Assembly: GCF_012952295.1 (NCBI RefSeq)
Contig: NZ_JABBCH010000001.1
Span: 558,001-622,000 of the forward strand
Reading direction: 5' to 3'
Length of the DNA: 64,000 nt
Source: Crystallibacter degradans
GTDB lineage: Bacteria; Actinomycetota; Actinomycetes; Actinomycetales; Micrococcaceae
Made by a program: the position numbers and the translations under genes
Notes under the pieces: generated by a model
Database searches by the model: none
Seen by the model: the letters and a program-made list of their open reading frames with translations, nothing else
What the model was told of the DNA's origin: nothing
Part shown: positions 25,054 through 33,638 of the stretch, one piece after another
How the letters are laid out: each line of letters starts with the position of its first letter
Position numbering within the stretch: the first letter of the stretch is position 1

Positions 25054-25515
25054 ATGGTCGAAGCGATCGACTCTACGGCAATCGAACTCGCTCCTGCTCT
25101 GGAATCGGCGCGGGCCGCATACGGCCACTATGACGAAATCACCAAGGGGAACGAAACAAGGCTAAAGACACTGCGGAGCGCCGACGAGAAGGATCCCCGT
25201 GTCCCCGGATTGCTTGAGACCGGAACGAAAATGCTCAACACCGTTGGGTCGAACCGGGAATTTTGGTGTGTTCGGTACTGCCGGGAACTAGAACGGACCA
25301 ACAAACTGGAAGTCGTGCGCGAGCAGCTTCTCGCTGCTCGCTATCGGCTGGAGGTGGCCCAACAACCGGCTGAGGGACACGCTCATCTGGCCTCGCTCGC
25401 CGCTGTTGCGGAACCGCTGACAAGTGCGGCGAATACTGATCAGCCCGAACTGCGCGAAGCGCTGCGGCCGGTTCGCGAAGCTGAAGCCTTGGCGGAACTG
25501 AAAGAGCGGTCATGA
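25054..25515 (+). CDS. Hypothetical helical protein
   Basis: 153 residues. No family recognised. Sequence is mostly charged helix (LESARAAYGHYDEI, LRSADEKDPRVPGLLETG, LVAARYRLEVAQQ-like region), compatible with a coiled coil; no membrane segment. Its stop overlaps the start of the next small gene (ATGA at 25512), so both are made together. The pair follows the IS1595 remnant and is likely accessory DNA. Confidence 0.6.
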   Translation: MVEAIDSTAIELAPALESARAAYGHYDEITKGNETRLKTLRSADEKDPRVPGLLETGTKMLNTVGSNREFWCVRYCRELERTNKLEVVREQLLAARYRLEVAQQPAEGHAHLASLAAVAEPLTSAANTDQPELREALRPVREAEALAELKERS

Positions 25516-25877
25516 CAGAACAGAGAAATCTGAGCGACGCCGTTGAACCTACGGTGGCCGCCGTGGTCTGTCTCCCGGTCCGCAGAACCACTGGCGGAAT
25601 GGACGGGATGAAGCTCCTCTCCGTGGCAACTGTCATCTGGCTTATTGCTTCCGCAATCGCCGGTGTACCTGGTGCCGTTTGCATCCTGATCCTCATTTTG
25701 CTCTTGACCCTTGCTGGCCTGGGTTTCCTCAAGCTAAGGAAAAGGAGCATCACGCGCTACGAAACCACCGTCAACGAAGCACTACACCGCGACCTTCACA
25801 GCAATCTACGGATCTCGTATTTTCGAGCGTCGCTGCTCCGCGCGGGACAGTTAATCAGGCTGCAGGACGGCAGCTAA
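25512..25877 (+). CDS. Small membrane protein
   Basis: 121 residues, 4-bp overlap with the preceding gene. Two adjacent hydrophobic helices (VATVIWLIASAIAGVPG and AVCILILILLLTLAGLGFL, about residues 38-75) followed by a basic segment KLRKRSITRYE and a soluble tail. No known family. Together with its coupled partner it could be a helical protein anchored to the membrane; no function is assigned. Confidence 0.58.
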   Translation: MTEQRNLSDAVEPTVAAVVCLPVRRTTGGMDGMKLLSVATVIWLIASAIAGVPGAVCILILILLLTLAGLGFLKLRKRSITRYETTVNEALHRDLHSNLRISYFRASLLRAGQLIRLQDGS

Positions 25878-25892
25878 AGCTTCACGATCATC

Positions 25893-26015
25893 ATGGGGAG
25901 CTTGGCTGCGGGAAGTCCGACCGGCGCTGATACTCAAGTCACAATTACCGCCATGCACGGCGACCTTGGCCTGTCCGCGTTCAATGACATGGTCCGTGCC
26001 GTCATCGGACGTTAG
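25893..26015 (+). other. Possible 40-codon ORF or gene remnant
   Basis: ATG 25893 to TAG 26013-26015 encodes a 40-residue peptide ending DLGLSAFNDMVRAVIGR with codon use like the neighbours. No ribosome site is clear and the family is not recognised; it may be the tail of a lost gene. Confidence 0.2.
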
Positions 26016-26034
26016 CCCCAGGGAGGCAGCGAGG

Positions 26035-26787
26035 CTACTGCTTCGCTGCCGGTTCGCCGGCCGGACGGTCCAACTGCACGATGGACCAACGCATGAAGAA
26101 CTGTGTGAAGGGTCCGATCAGCAGCGCGTAGGCCAGGGTGCCGAAACCAACGATGCCGCCAAGCAGCCAACCGGCGCCCAGGACAGCAAGCTCGATGCCG
26201 GTGCGGACCAACCGCAGGCTGAGTCCGGTGCGCTGGTGCAATCCGGTCATGAGCCCGTCGCGCGGCCCGGGGCCAAACTGGCTGCCGATGTAGAGCGCTC
26301 CGGCCAGTCCGTTGAACACCAGCGCCACTGCGAACAGGCCCCATTGGCTGGCGGGATGATCTGCCGCGGGAATGAAATACAGGCCTACGTCCGTGGCGAC
26401 ACCGATCCAGACGACGTTGGCGACGGTACCGAGACCCGGCCACTGCTTCAGCGGGATCCAGAGCAGCAGGACCAGGAAGCCCACAATAATGACCACGGTG
26501 CCGAGGCTGAGGTTGACTCGCTCCGCGATGCCGTAGTGGAAGACGTCCCAGGGATCCAGCCCGACGCCGGCCCGGACAAATGCCGCCATCGCCAGCCCGT
26601 AAAGGCTCAGGCCGATGAACAGCTGCACCAAACGGCGCGGCAGGCGCCCCGCCTTGAGCTGCTCCAGCGGGCTCAGGTTGCTGAGCTCGATGTTGCCGCC
26701 CCCGAAGCGCCGCTTGGCTGCGGCCGTCGTCGTCGTTGGCTGGGTATCTTGATCAGTGGTGGTGTCGGGGCTTGCTTCCGTGCTCAT
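26035..26787 (-). CDS. YczE/YitT-type membrane protein
   Basis: 250 residues. After a hydrophilic Thr-rich start (MSTEASPDTTTDQDTQ) come about five membrane helices: LVQLFIGLSLYGLAMAAFV, GTVVIIVGFLVLLLWIPL, TVANVVWIGVATDVGLYF, LFAVALVFNGLAGALYIGS, and the C-terminal pair. FVRAGVGLDPWDVFHYG and FGPGPRDGLMTGL are the hallmark of the YczE family, often encoded next to a MocR regulator (YczR), exactly as here. The family may export or import something related to PLP-sensing regulation, but its substrate is unknown to me. Confidence 0.85.
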   Translation of the reverse strand: MSTEASPDTTTDQDTQPTTTTAAAKRRFGGGNIELSNLSPLEQLKAGRLPRRLVQLFIGLSLYGLAMAAFVRAGVGLDPWDVFHYGIAERVNLSLGTVVIIVGFLVLLLWIPLKQWPGLGTVANVVWIGVATDVGLYFIPAADHPASQWGLFAVALVFNGLAGALYIGSQFGPGPRDGLMTGLHQRTGLSLRLVRTGIELAVLGAGWLLGGIVGFGTLAYALLIGPFTQFFMRWSIVQLDRPAGEPAAKQ

Positions 26788-26848
26788 GGCATCAATACTC
26801 CCTCAAAGTGGCCTTCAAAAAAATAGCCAATTGCGAGAGAATGGCCAC
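26788..26848. promoter_or_regulatory. Divergent yczE/mocR promoter with MocR-site candidates
   Basis: The 61-bp region between divergent genes contains GTGGCC (26808-26813) and its complement GGCCAC (26843-26848), 35 bp apart, with an A-rich spacer and a related TAGCCA between. MocR proteins usually bind such spaced repeats in the divergent promoter. The right site abuts the mocR start codon, suggesting autoregulation. Confidence 0.4.
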
Positions 26849-28267
26849 ATGGATTTACAGAACCGGCGGGTCTCCGCCACAAGGCTGCACTCGATGATCG
26901 GCCCGCTGGCGGAGGAAGGACCTGCTTACGCCTCGCTGGCCCGCGGCATCCGCCGGTTGGTGGCCAATGGACGGATGCTCCACGGAACAGTCCTTCCGAG
27001 CGAGCGCGAACTGGTCACGGAGCTGGGCCTGAGCCGCACCACGGTTTCGCGGGCCTACTCGGAACTGCGGGACCGCGGCTTCGCTACCGCACGCCAGGGA
27101 TCCGGCACCGTCATCACGGTTCCCGGCGGTCCGGCGTCGGGCGGCCAGGAACCGATGCCCGACGGCGGGATCGAGCTGGAAGCAATCGGCCGCCACGCGG
27201 TGGATCTGACCTGCGCCGCGCCGTCCGCTCCTGTCGGCATGGTGGAGCACTACGAAGCGGCCATGGCTCAGCTGCCTGCCTATATTTCGGGCATGGGCTA
27301 CTTCCCGCTGGGTTTGCCCGAGCTGCGCAGCGAGATTGCCCGGATGTACGGGCAGCGCGGACTGGAGACCTCGCCGGAACAGATTGTCGTTACCAACGGT
27401 GCTCTGGCCGGCTTCGCCGCCGTGATCCGCGCGGTGCTGCCTCCCGGCTCCCGGGTGCTGGCGGAAAGTCCCAGCTATCCAAACAGCATCGCGTCGCTGC
27501 GGCACCACGGCGCGCGGGTGGCTGCTGTTCCCATCGGCCCGGACGGAACGGATCTTGAGGCGGTGGGCCAGGCGTTGCGGCGGGTCCAACCGGCGGCGAT
27601 GCTCTGCCTGCCCGATTTCCACAACCCCACCGGAACCCTGCTGGACAACACAGGCCGCGAACGTTGGGCACGGCAACTGGATGCTGCCAAGACCGTGGGC
27701 ATCGTCGATGAGACCGCGGTGGATCTCTGGTGGGACACCGAGCCCGACGTCAAACCGATGGCCGTTTACTCGGATCGCATCATCTCCATCGGCAGCGCCA
27801 GCAAATCCCATTGGGGAGGTCTGCGGCTGGGCTGGATACGCTGCCCCAGGTCATTGCAGGGCGCAGTGACCACCATGCGTACCTCACTGGATCTCGGCGC
27901 GCCCGTGCTCGAACAGCTGGTCCTCACCCGCATGCTGCAGACCGGAAGTGGATTGCCCGAGGAGTCCCGTACCCGTATCCGCGCGGAGCGGGACTGGCTT
28001 CATGCCACGCTCACAGACCAGCTTCCCGGTTGGAAGGCGAACCTGCCTGCCGGTGGACTGTCGCTCTGGTGGAACCTGCCCGCGCCCCGGTCGACCGTCC
28101 TGGCCGAGGCCGCCGCACGGCGCGGAGTCCTGCTGGCTCCCGGCTCTGTGTTCGCCGTCGAAGACCATGGACTGGAGCACTGGATCCGCACCCCGTTTGC
28201 GCTTCCGCACGAGGAACTCGAAAGGGCTGTTCCCGGCATCGTGGCGGCCTGGAACGAGGTGGCCTGA
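26849..28267 (+). CDS. MocR-type regulator: GntR helix-turn-helix fused to a class-I aminotransferase domain
   Basis: 472 residues from ATG 26849. N-terminal winged helix (about residues 25-90: YASLARGIRRLVANGRM, LPSERELVTELGLSRTTVSRA). The remaining 370 residues form a fold-type I PLP domain: LPDFHNPTGTLL, IVDETAVDLWW, and PLP lysine in SIGSASKSHWGGLRLGW. MocR proteins sense PLP or an amino-acid adduct and control the neighbouring gene; yczE is the divergent partner (YczR/YczE pair). Upstream in-frame codons run into yczE and are not used. Confidence 0.9.
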   Translation: MDLQNRRVSATRLHSMIGPLAEEGPAYASLARGIRRLVANGRMLHGTVLPSERELVTELGLSRTTVSRAYSELRDRGFATARQGSGTVITVPGGPASGGQEPMPDGGIELEAIGRHAVDLTCAAPSAPVGMVEHYEAAMAQLPAYISGMGYFPLGLPELRSEIARMYGQRGLETSPEQIVVTNGALAGFAAVIRAVLPPGSRVLAESPSYPNSIASLRHHGARVAAVPIGPDGTDLEAVGQALRRVQPAAMLCLPDFHNPTGTLLDNTGRERWARQLDAAKTVGIVDETAVDLWWDTEPDVKPMAVYSDRIISIGSASKSHWGGLRLGWIRCPRSLQGAVTTMRTSLDLGAPVLEQLVLTRMLQTGSGLPEESRTRIRAERDWLHATLTDQLPGWKANLPAGGLSLWWNLPAPRSTVLAEAAARRGVLLAPGSVFAVEDHGLEHWIRTPFALPHEELERAVPGIVAAWNEVA

Positions 28268-28284
28268 CCCGGAAGCTCTCCGGG
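28268..28284 (+). terminator. Short hairpin after mocR
   Basis: CCCGGA (28268-28273) pairs with TCCGGG (28279-28284), directly after the mocR stop. Only 6 bp and no T run, so weak. Confidence 0.3.
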
Positions 28285-28410
28285 TACGGGACTGCGTTGT
28301 GCGCATGGAGGGTCCGGAGGAACATATAACGTACCGCGGCCGCTGGGGGCTCCGGCACGGGAAGTCATCAGTCCGCCGACCTGGTCGGCACGGCCTCGAA
28401 GGACAATCCC

Positions 28411-29640
28411 ATGACCACCACACAATCCGGTGTACAAGCTTCCGGGGCACCGGGAACTGCAGCTTCACAACGTGCCGCGGCCATCGCAGCCATTCCGTCG
28501 TACCAACTGATCAACACTTTCCTGAACAACTCGCTCTACGCGCGCCGTAAATTCGAGCCGACCGCCTGCGATTTCGGCTTCGGCAATCCCCACCAGATGC
28601 CCCAGGACGAGTATGTTACCGCGCTGCGGGACGTGCTGACACCACGGAACAACGAATGGTTCGCGTACAAGACCAACCTGCCGGAGGCGCAGGATGCTGC
28701 GGCGGCTTCGCTGCAGCGGCTCTTGGACGTGCCCTTCGAGCCCGAGCACATCTATCTTTCAACCGGAGGCTTCACCGCCATCGCGTTGGCGCTGAAGGCC
28801 GTAACCGATCCGGGCGACGAGGTCATCTATAGCCTGCCGCCGTGGTTCTGCTATGAACCGATCCTCGTGGAGTCCGGCCTGACACCGGTGAAGGTAAAGA
28901 TCAACACCGAGACCTTCGACCTCGACCTGGAGGCGATCGCCGCGGCCATCACGCCACGGACCCGTGTGGTCATCGTCAACTCGCCCAACAATCCCACCGG
29001 CCGCATCTACCCGCCGGAACTGCTGGCCAGGCTGGCCGCGCTGCTGGAAGAGGCCTCGGCCCGCAACTCCCGCCGCATCTACCTTGTCTCCGACGAGGCC
29101 TACAACCGGATTGTCTACGACGGCCTGCGCTTTCACAGCCCGGTGGAGTTCTACCCGTTCACGCTGCTGGCATATTCGTATGGCAAGACCCACCTCGCGC
29201 CCGGCGAGCGGGTCGGTTACCTCGCTCTTCCGCCCACGATGCCCGACCGGGACCAGCTCCAGGCTGTCATCCAGGCACTGCAACTGGCCACGGGCTGGGT
29301 CTATCCCAACGCCACCCTGCAATATGCGCTGCCGAAGCTGGAAACGTTCTCCATCGACGTCGGCCGGTTGCAACGCAAACGCGACGTCATGGCCGATGCG
29401 TTGGCCGGGATGGGGTACAAGGCGAAGAGGTCGGAAGGATCCTTTTACCTCTACATGGAATCCCCCGTGCCCAACGACCTGGCTTTCACCGAGAGACTGG
29501 CAGCCAAGGATGTCTTTGTCCTTCCGGGCATCATGTTCGAGACGCCGGGATTCTTCCGTATATCCCTGACGGCAAACGAAGACATGATCGAACGCAGCTT
29601 GCCGATCTTCCGCACTGTTATCGAGGAGGCGGGCGGGTAG
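28411..29640 (+). CDS. Class I/II pyridoxal-phosphate aminotransferase
   Basis: 409 residues. Fold-type I enzyme with VNSPNNPTGRIYPP, LVSDEAYNRIVY (Asp and Tyr to PLP) and the PLP lysine in LAYSYGKTHLAPGERVGYL. The N-terminal FGFGNPHQMPQDEYVTAL resembles the aspartate-type subgroup. Amino donor cannot be told. It is downstream of mocR by 143 bp with a weak hairpin between, so it may or may not be under MocR control. A strong terminator follows. Confidence 0.85.
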   Translation: MTTTQSGVQASGAPGTAASQRAAAIAAIPSYQLINTFLNNSLYARRKFEPTACDFGFGNPHQMPQDEYVTALRDVLTPRNNEWFAYKTNLPEAQDAAAASLQRLLDVPFEPEHIYLSTGGFTAIALALKAVTDPGDEVIYSLPPWFCYEPILVESGLTPVKVKINTETFDLDLEAIAAAITPRTRVVIVNSPNNPTGRIYPPELLARLAALLEEASARNSRRIYLVSDEAYNRIVYDGLRFHSPVEFYPFTLLAYSYGKTHLAPGERVGYLALPPTMPDRDQLQAVIQALQLATGWVYPNATLQYALPKLETFSIDVGRLQRKRDVMADALAGMGYKAKRSEGSFYLYMESPVPNDLAFTERLAAKDVFVLPGIMFETPGFFRISLTANEDMIERSLPIFRTVIEEAGG

Positions 29641-29641
29641 G

Positions 29642-29682
29642 CAGCACCGCATTCCGCACGGTGTGCGCGGAACGCGGTGCTG
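29642..29682 (+). terminator. Rho-independent terminator after the aminotransferase
   Basis: Arms 29642-29657 (CAGCACCGCATTCCGC) and 29667-29682 pair over 16 positions with one A/C mismatch around a 9-base loop; GTCTGTTTTC follows. One of the clearest terminators in the window. Confidence 0.85.
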
Positions 29683-30026
29683 GTCTGTTTTCACCAATCC
29701 CAAGCTTTAGTCATCTGAATTCACCCTTTCGACGGGTTCTGGGAGACCGCGAACGATATCCCGTGAAATGTATAGCGGTCCGCCTCAGAACGCGGACGAG
29801 AATCGATTGCCTCGCAGGCACTTCAGGCAGACGGCCGGTACGGCTGTAACAAGAGGTGGTGTGGGCACGATGTAGCGACTGATGGATATCCAGGGCTTCT
29901 ACAAGCGCCGCCAAAAGAAGGACGTTCAGCTGCTCAGGCCGGTTGGGGCGACGACATGCATGTGGGCGCAAGGGATCGCGCTGCAAGAAACCGGCCGCCG
30001 GAAAGCCCGGCGCAGCAGGAAGCAGA
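29683..30026. other. Gene-free stretch
   Basis: 344 bp between the aminotransferase terminator and the end of the exported protein gene. Short overlapping frames only, all with poor codon use. No RNA structure or repeat recognised. Confidence 0.5.
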
Positions 30027-31253
30027 TCAGTCAGGCGTGGAGCCGGGATCAAAAGCCGGCGATGCGGGCAGGGCTGTGGATTCGGTCCTGTAGGCCAAGG
30101 TGGCGGCAAGCCACTGGTACTGCCCGCTCGTCAGGTAAGCATCCGCCGAACCGTGGCCCGCGGATCCACCGCCACCGCCACCACCGGAAGAACCACCGTT
30201 CGTGACGGGGAATGAAGACACCGGTACGGGCCCTCCAGTTGGGGACGGAACCTCTGCTCGGTTGAGGCTGGCGTTGCTGTCGGGGGCCGGGGAAACGCCC
30301 ATAGCAGGAAAGTGGTTCTGGCCGGGAGACTGTGCTTGAAGATCGATGGTCTCCGCCGTCGTTATGCGTCCGTCCTGACTCTCTGATGGGAACGCAATGC
30401 CCTCGCCTGTCGTGCGGCCGGGTGCGTCTTCGACTGCAGGGGAGCCAAACCGCTCCTTCGGGCTCACAGCGGCTGCGGCGGGTGTTGTCACCTCAGCCTG
30501 CGAGGCAGGTTCCTGGCCGGCAGGCACGGGGTCGGCGGCAGGCGCGGCCGGTGCCGGCTCGACGGGTTCAGGCTCAGAGTCCGTGACCGGAACGGCAGGA
30601 GGCTCGGGCAGAATCGGGACAGCGGGGCGGAGTTTATCGGTCACAGGTTCAAGCACCTGTTCAACAGGAGCGGTGACCACCTCGATGGGAGCGGTGACAA
30701 CGTCAACAGCTTCATCCAACTGGCCGACGACGGCGTCAGTGACGGTCGCAAGGGGCTTCTCCGGGAGGACGGAGGGCAGGCCCGCGTCCTGCACCGCAGC
30801 GTCGAGGTGCTCTACGGCGACATCCAGTTCCTGGACCACGGCCTCCGCCGCCGGTACCACCGCTTCGACGACTTCCGCCGCTGGCACCACCGCTTGGACC
30901 ACTTCCGTCGCCGGGGCCTCGATAACGGGTGCGGCAGCCTCGACGACAGCACCGAGTTCCTGAACTACACCAAGATCAGTCGGAGCCGGTTGAACCGCAG
31001 GCGCCGCAGCCCCAGTTAAACCAGAAGTGGCTTGACCTAGTACTGCGTTGACGGCTGCAGCTGCGGGGTCCTCCAACTCTGCGGCTGGTTTTTCCACTGT
31101 TTGAAGCGTCGCTTCGAGCGCGGCCAGACCCGCGGATTCGTCGGAGGCAGCCGCCGTCGTTGTCGAAAAGAACGTCCATCCCAGCGCGCCGAGACCGGCG
31201 GCGAGGAGAACGCGGGCAGAGACAGCAACTGGCTTCGCTAGGTGGTTTCCCAT
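30027..31253 (-). CDS. Exported proline/alanine/valine/glutamate-rich protein
   Basis: 408 residues from ATG 31253 with GGGGGAGGGGG upstream; longer frames lack a ribosome site. The N-terminus is a signal peptide: basic start, then ARVLLAAGLGALGWTFF and a cut near TTTAAAS. The mature chain is low-complexity: helical AVVEAAAPVIEAPATEVVQ-like repeats (residues about 90-200), a PEP/PVT proline stretch (about 210-280), and a Gly-rich GSSGGGGGGGSAGHG part before the C-terminus. No sortase or membrane anchor. Probably an envelope or secreted structural protein; similar low-complexity proteins are common in Arthrobacter-like genomes. Function unknown. Confidence 0.75.
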   Translation of the reverse strand: MGNHLAKPVAVSARVLLAAGLGALGWTFFSTTTAAASDESAGLAALEATLQTVEKPAAELEDPAAAAVNAVLGQATSGLTGAAAPAVQPAPTDLGVVQELGAVVEAAAPVIEAPATEVVQAVVPAAEVVEAVVPAAEAVVQELDVAVEHLDAAVQDAGLPSVLPEKPLATVTDAVVGQLDEAVDVVTAPIEVVTAPVEQVLEPVTDKLRPAVPILPEPPAVPVTDSEPEPVEPAPAAPAADPVPAGQEPASQAEVTTPAAAAVSPKERFGSPAVEDAPGRTTGEGIAFPSESQDGRITTAETIDLQAQSPGQNHFPAMGVSPAPDSNASLNRAEVPSPTGGPVPVSSFPVTNGGSSGGGGGGGSAGHGSADAYLTSGQYQWLAATLAYRTESTALPASPAFDPGSTPD

Positions 31254-31300
31254 GGCTGCCCCCTCCCCCACATGGAACGTGTAATCAATGTAAGCATGCT

Positions 31301-31310
31301 TCACATGTGA
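31301..31310. promoter_or_regulatory. Palindrome upstream of the exported protein gene
   Basis: TCACATGTGA, a perfect 10-base palindrome 48 bp upstream of the ATG, flanked by TTACATCACATG-type half sites reading toward the gene. Candidate operator; the factor is unknown. Confidence 0.3.
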
Positions 31311-31488
31311 TGTAAATAACACGTCACTGCATTCCGGATATCCGGTCTAATTAGAGCTATTCGCCAGCAAATTCCTATTGCCGGGGCAACGACTCGCCGG
31401 TCGGCGGCTAGCCTTGCCACATGGAACGGCGGGGCTCGTCGTCAGTCCCGGTCTAAGCAGAAACCACATTCAAATAGGGGGAACCGTT

Positions 31489-32094
31489 ATGGCTTCAAAT
31501 AGTCTGGCTTCACTGAAAACGTCTGCCTCTGAGAAGCTGGCGAAATACACCTCCACGAGCTTGGGTTATGCCTTTAATGCTTATGACCACAGGGGTGATA
31601 TCGATGCACCGCTCGCGCCTTCCGACGTTTTGATGGCCAACCTCCTGAGCCTTCAACTGAGCGGCCGTGACGTCATCCCGCTCTTTTCCGAAGGAGACGG
31701 ACCGGCGCAGCGTCTTCGGCATGCTCTCGACAACGCCCTGGTCAATCTCCAGGGAGCACGATCATTCGAATCGTATGAAACGTTGGAAGAGCTCGAACAG
31801 TCTCTCGAGAGTTTGGCCCAAGCCAACACTGCTGCTATTCCGGTCAAGTGGTGGACGGCCGTAACCGTGTCGAAGGTGCTGCATCGCCGCCGACCCCACA
31901 TCGTGCCGCTCATCGACTCCCGCGTACGTGACTTCTATGGCACGAGGCGTCCGGAGCACATCAGGCGGGCGCTCTGGGAGGACATCCGGGAAAACCTCGA
32001 GTGGCTCACCGACCTAGCAGCTACTCGGAATACCCCTGACGGACACCAATTGTCCGTCCTTCGGCTCGCCGACATTCTCATCTGGACGCCATAG
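31489..32094 (+). CDS. Hypothetical protein
   Basis: 201 residues from ATG 31489, AGGGGGA site 6 bases upstream; the longer frame is non-coding. Cytoplasmic, helical. Notable stretch VKWWTAVTVSKVLHRRRPHIVPLIDSRVRDFYG, where the His/Arg/Asp cluster could be a conserved core; I think this belongs to an uncharacterised actinobacterial family (possibly DUF6308) but cannot confirm. Monocistronic. Next to it lies a broken amidase, so the neighbourhood has been rearranged. Confidence 0.65.
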   Translation: MASNSLASLKTSASEKLAKYTSTSLGYAFNAYDHRGDIDAPLAPSDVLMANLLSLQLSGRDVIPLFSEGDGPAQRLRHALDNALVNLQGARSFESYETLEELEQSLESLAQANTAAIPVKWWTAVTVSKVLHRRRPHIVPLIDSRVRDFYGTRRPEHIRRALWEDIRENLEWLTDLAATRNTPDGHQLSVLRLADILIWTP

Positions 32095-32160
32095 CCCTAC
32101 ACCCAGGTAGAAGACGCGGCTCAGGAATGACTTGATCAGGCCGCGGCTGAAGATCAAGGC

Positions 32161-32595
32161 CTACAGCGGCGGCAGCTTGCCGGCCCAGGGGCGGGCCTGC
32201 TCCACGTCGGCGCCGATGCGGAAGACCGTGAGGTCGTCATAGGGGTGGCCGACGATCTGCACGCCGGTGGGACCACCGATGTCGGACAGTCCGCTGGGTA
32301 CGGCGAGCACCGGGCAGCGGTTGTTGATGTTGAACGGCGCGGTCATGCGCGTCTGCCAGTAGTGGTCCAGGTGCGCTCCCCCGACATCGATCCCGTCAAG
32401 GTAGTCCTCGTCGGCCTTGAGCGTCGAGACCGCGGAGGCGGGACACATGAGGGCATCAAACCCGTCCATGGCACTGGCCAGCTGCGCCTAGATACGCGTT
32501 TCCGCCTTCAGTCCGTCGAGCAGGCTGTTCCGGGTAGCAGCGGCACGGGCATCGGCCACGAAGCGGCGGGTGTAGGCGGCGAGTTGATGATCCTC
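32161..32595 (-). pseudogene. Amidase (amidase-signature family), C-terminal remnant with stop codon
   Basis: The minus strand encodes the last third of an amidase: EDHQLAAYTRRFVADARAA, then LLDGLKAETRI, an in-frame TAG at 32488-32490, then AQLASAMDGFDALMCPASAV, NINNRCPVLAVPSG and GPTGVQIVGHPYDDLTVFRIG to TAG-type end at 32161. The catalytic Ser-Ser-Lys part is missing: homology starts abruptly at about 32595, at the start of the gntR gene. Both truncation and nonsense mutation make it non-functional. Confidence 0.8.
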
Positions 32596-32597
32596 GC

Positions 32598-33365
32598 ATG
32601 AGCAAGCTGACCTTCACGCCGCCCGTGCCCACGCTGACCTACGAGCGCGTGGTGCAGCAGATCGAAGAGGCCATCCTCTCCCGGGAGATCGAGCCGGGCC
32701 AGCACCTTCCCAGCGAACGTGAACTCATGGTGCAGTTCTCGGTCAGCCGCCCCATCATCCGCGAAGCCCTGCGTGTTCTGCAGAGCCAGGGACTGATCGC
32801 GTCCCGTCCCGGCGGACGCAGCGGGCCGGAAGTCCTCGCTGTCTCACCCGACAGCCTCGGACGCTCCTTCACCACCATGGCCCGCATCGCCTCGCTGTCC
32901 CTTTCGGAATTGGTCCAGTTCCGCATTGTGCTGGAGAGCTCCGCCTGCCAGCTGGCCGCGGTCCTGCACACAGAGGAACAAGCCGAGAAAATGCGCGACG
33001 CCGTCGAGCGCATGGAAGCGGAAGTCGCCAACGGCTCGGACAGCTTCAACCGCGCCGACCTGGACTTCCACACTGCAGTCTGGGAGGCAAGCCACAATTG
33101 CCTGCTGCGGATCTGCGGCGAAGCCGTCGCCGGTTCCATCCTCAACCTCATGAACGACCGGATGGAACGCTCCGGAAACTCCACGGCCGCCATGGAAGGA
33201 GTCGTCGAGCGGGACCGCGCCATTTTCCAGGCCATCGCCGCCGGCGACGCCGCGGCCGCCGGCAACACCGCCCGTAACGCCATCGCCGCCTACTTCGCCG
33301 ACTACCTCGACGAAGAAGGCGCACGCGGGCTTAGCGCCCTGACCGGCGCAGCCGACACGGCCTAA
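32598..33365 (+). CDS. GntR/FadR-family transcriptional regulator
   Basis: 255 residues. Winged helix at residues 12-80 (YERVVQQIEEAILSREIEPG, LPSERELMVQFSVSRPIIREAL), then an FCD helical domain with NRADLDFHTAVWEASHNCLL and metal/ligand-type His and Asp. The start codon lies exactly at the breakpoint of the amidase remnant and no ribosome site is visible, so its original promoter may have been replaced. Target genes are not obvious; it may have controlled the lost amidase operon. Confidence 0.83.
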   Translation: MSKLTFTPPVPTLTYERVVQQIEEAILSREIEPGQHLPSERELMVQFSVSRPIIREALRVLQSQGLIASRPGGRSGPEVLAVSPDSLGRSFTTMARIASLSLSELVQFRIVLESSACQLAAVLHTEEQAEKMRDAVERMEAEVANGSDSFNRADLDFHTAVWEASHNCLLRICGEAVAGSILNLMNDRMERSGNSTAAMEGVVERDRAIFQAIAAGDAAAAGNTARNAIAAYFADYLDEEGARGLSALTGAADTA

Positions 33366-33476
33366 TGTGCTCGATGCAGCAGTCTGCTTCCGCCAGCCGG
33401 GCGTAGCCGGCCAAGTGTCCCGCCGCCGCGGCCGATTCCGTGATGCCAGATGGCTGGTTCTGCGGTACGCCGGAGG

Positions 33477-33638
33477 TCAGCCCGCCAGCCCGAGGAACGC
33501 CATCAGAGCGCGCTCGGCTTCAACGAGCTGAGCAGTGGGAGGCAGCCGATCCGTTCCTGGACGTTGGAACGGCGGACTGTGGTGAGCTTGTCGATCATGA
33601 CGTAGCTGGGCTGCCGGTCCAAATATCGCGCGGTTCAC
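33477..33638 (-). pseudogene. MazF-type toxin, decayed
   Basis: It begins GTG AAC CGC, overlapping the antitoxin stop by 4 bp as intact mazF genes often do, but only 53 codons remain where about 105-110 are normal. In shifting frames one reads DIWT from the N-terminus, then SYVMIDKLTTVRRSNVQERI, then QLVEAERALMAFLGLAG at the end. So an internal segment of about half the gene is deleted and the middle is out of frame with both ends. No active toxin is expected. Confidence 0.7.
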
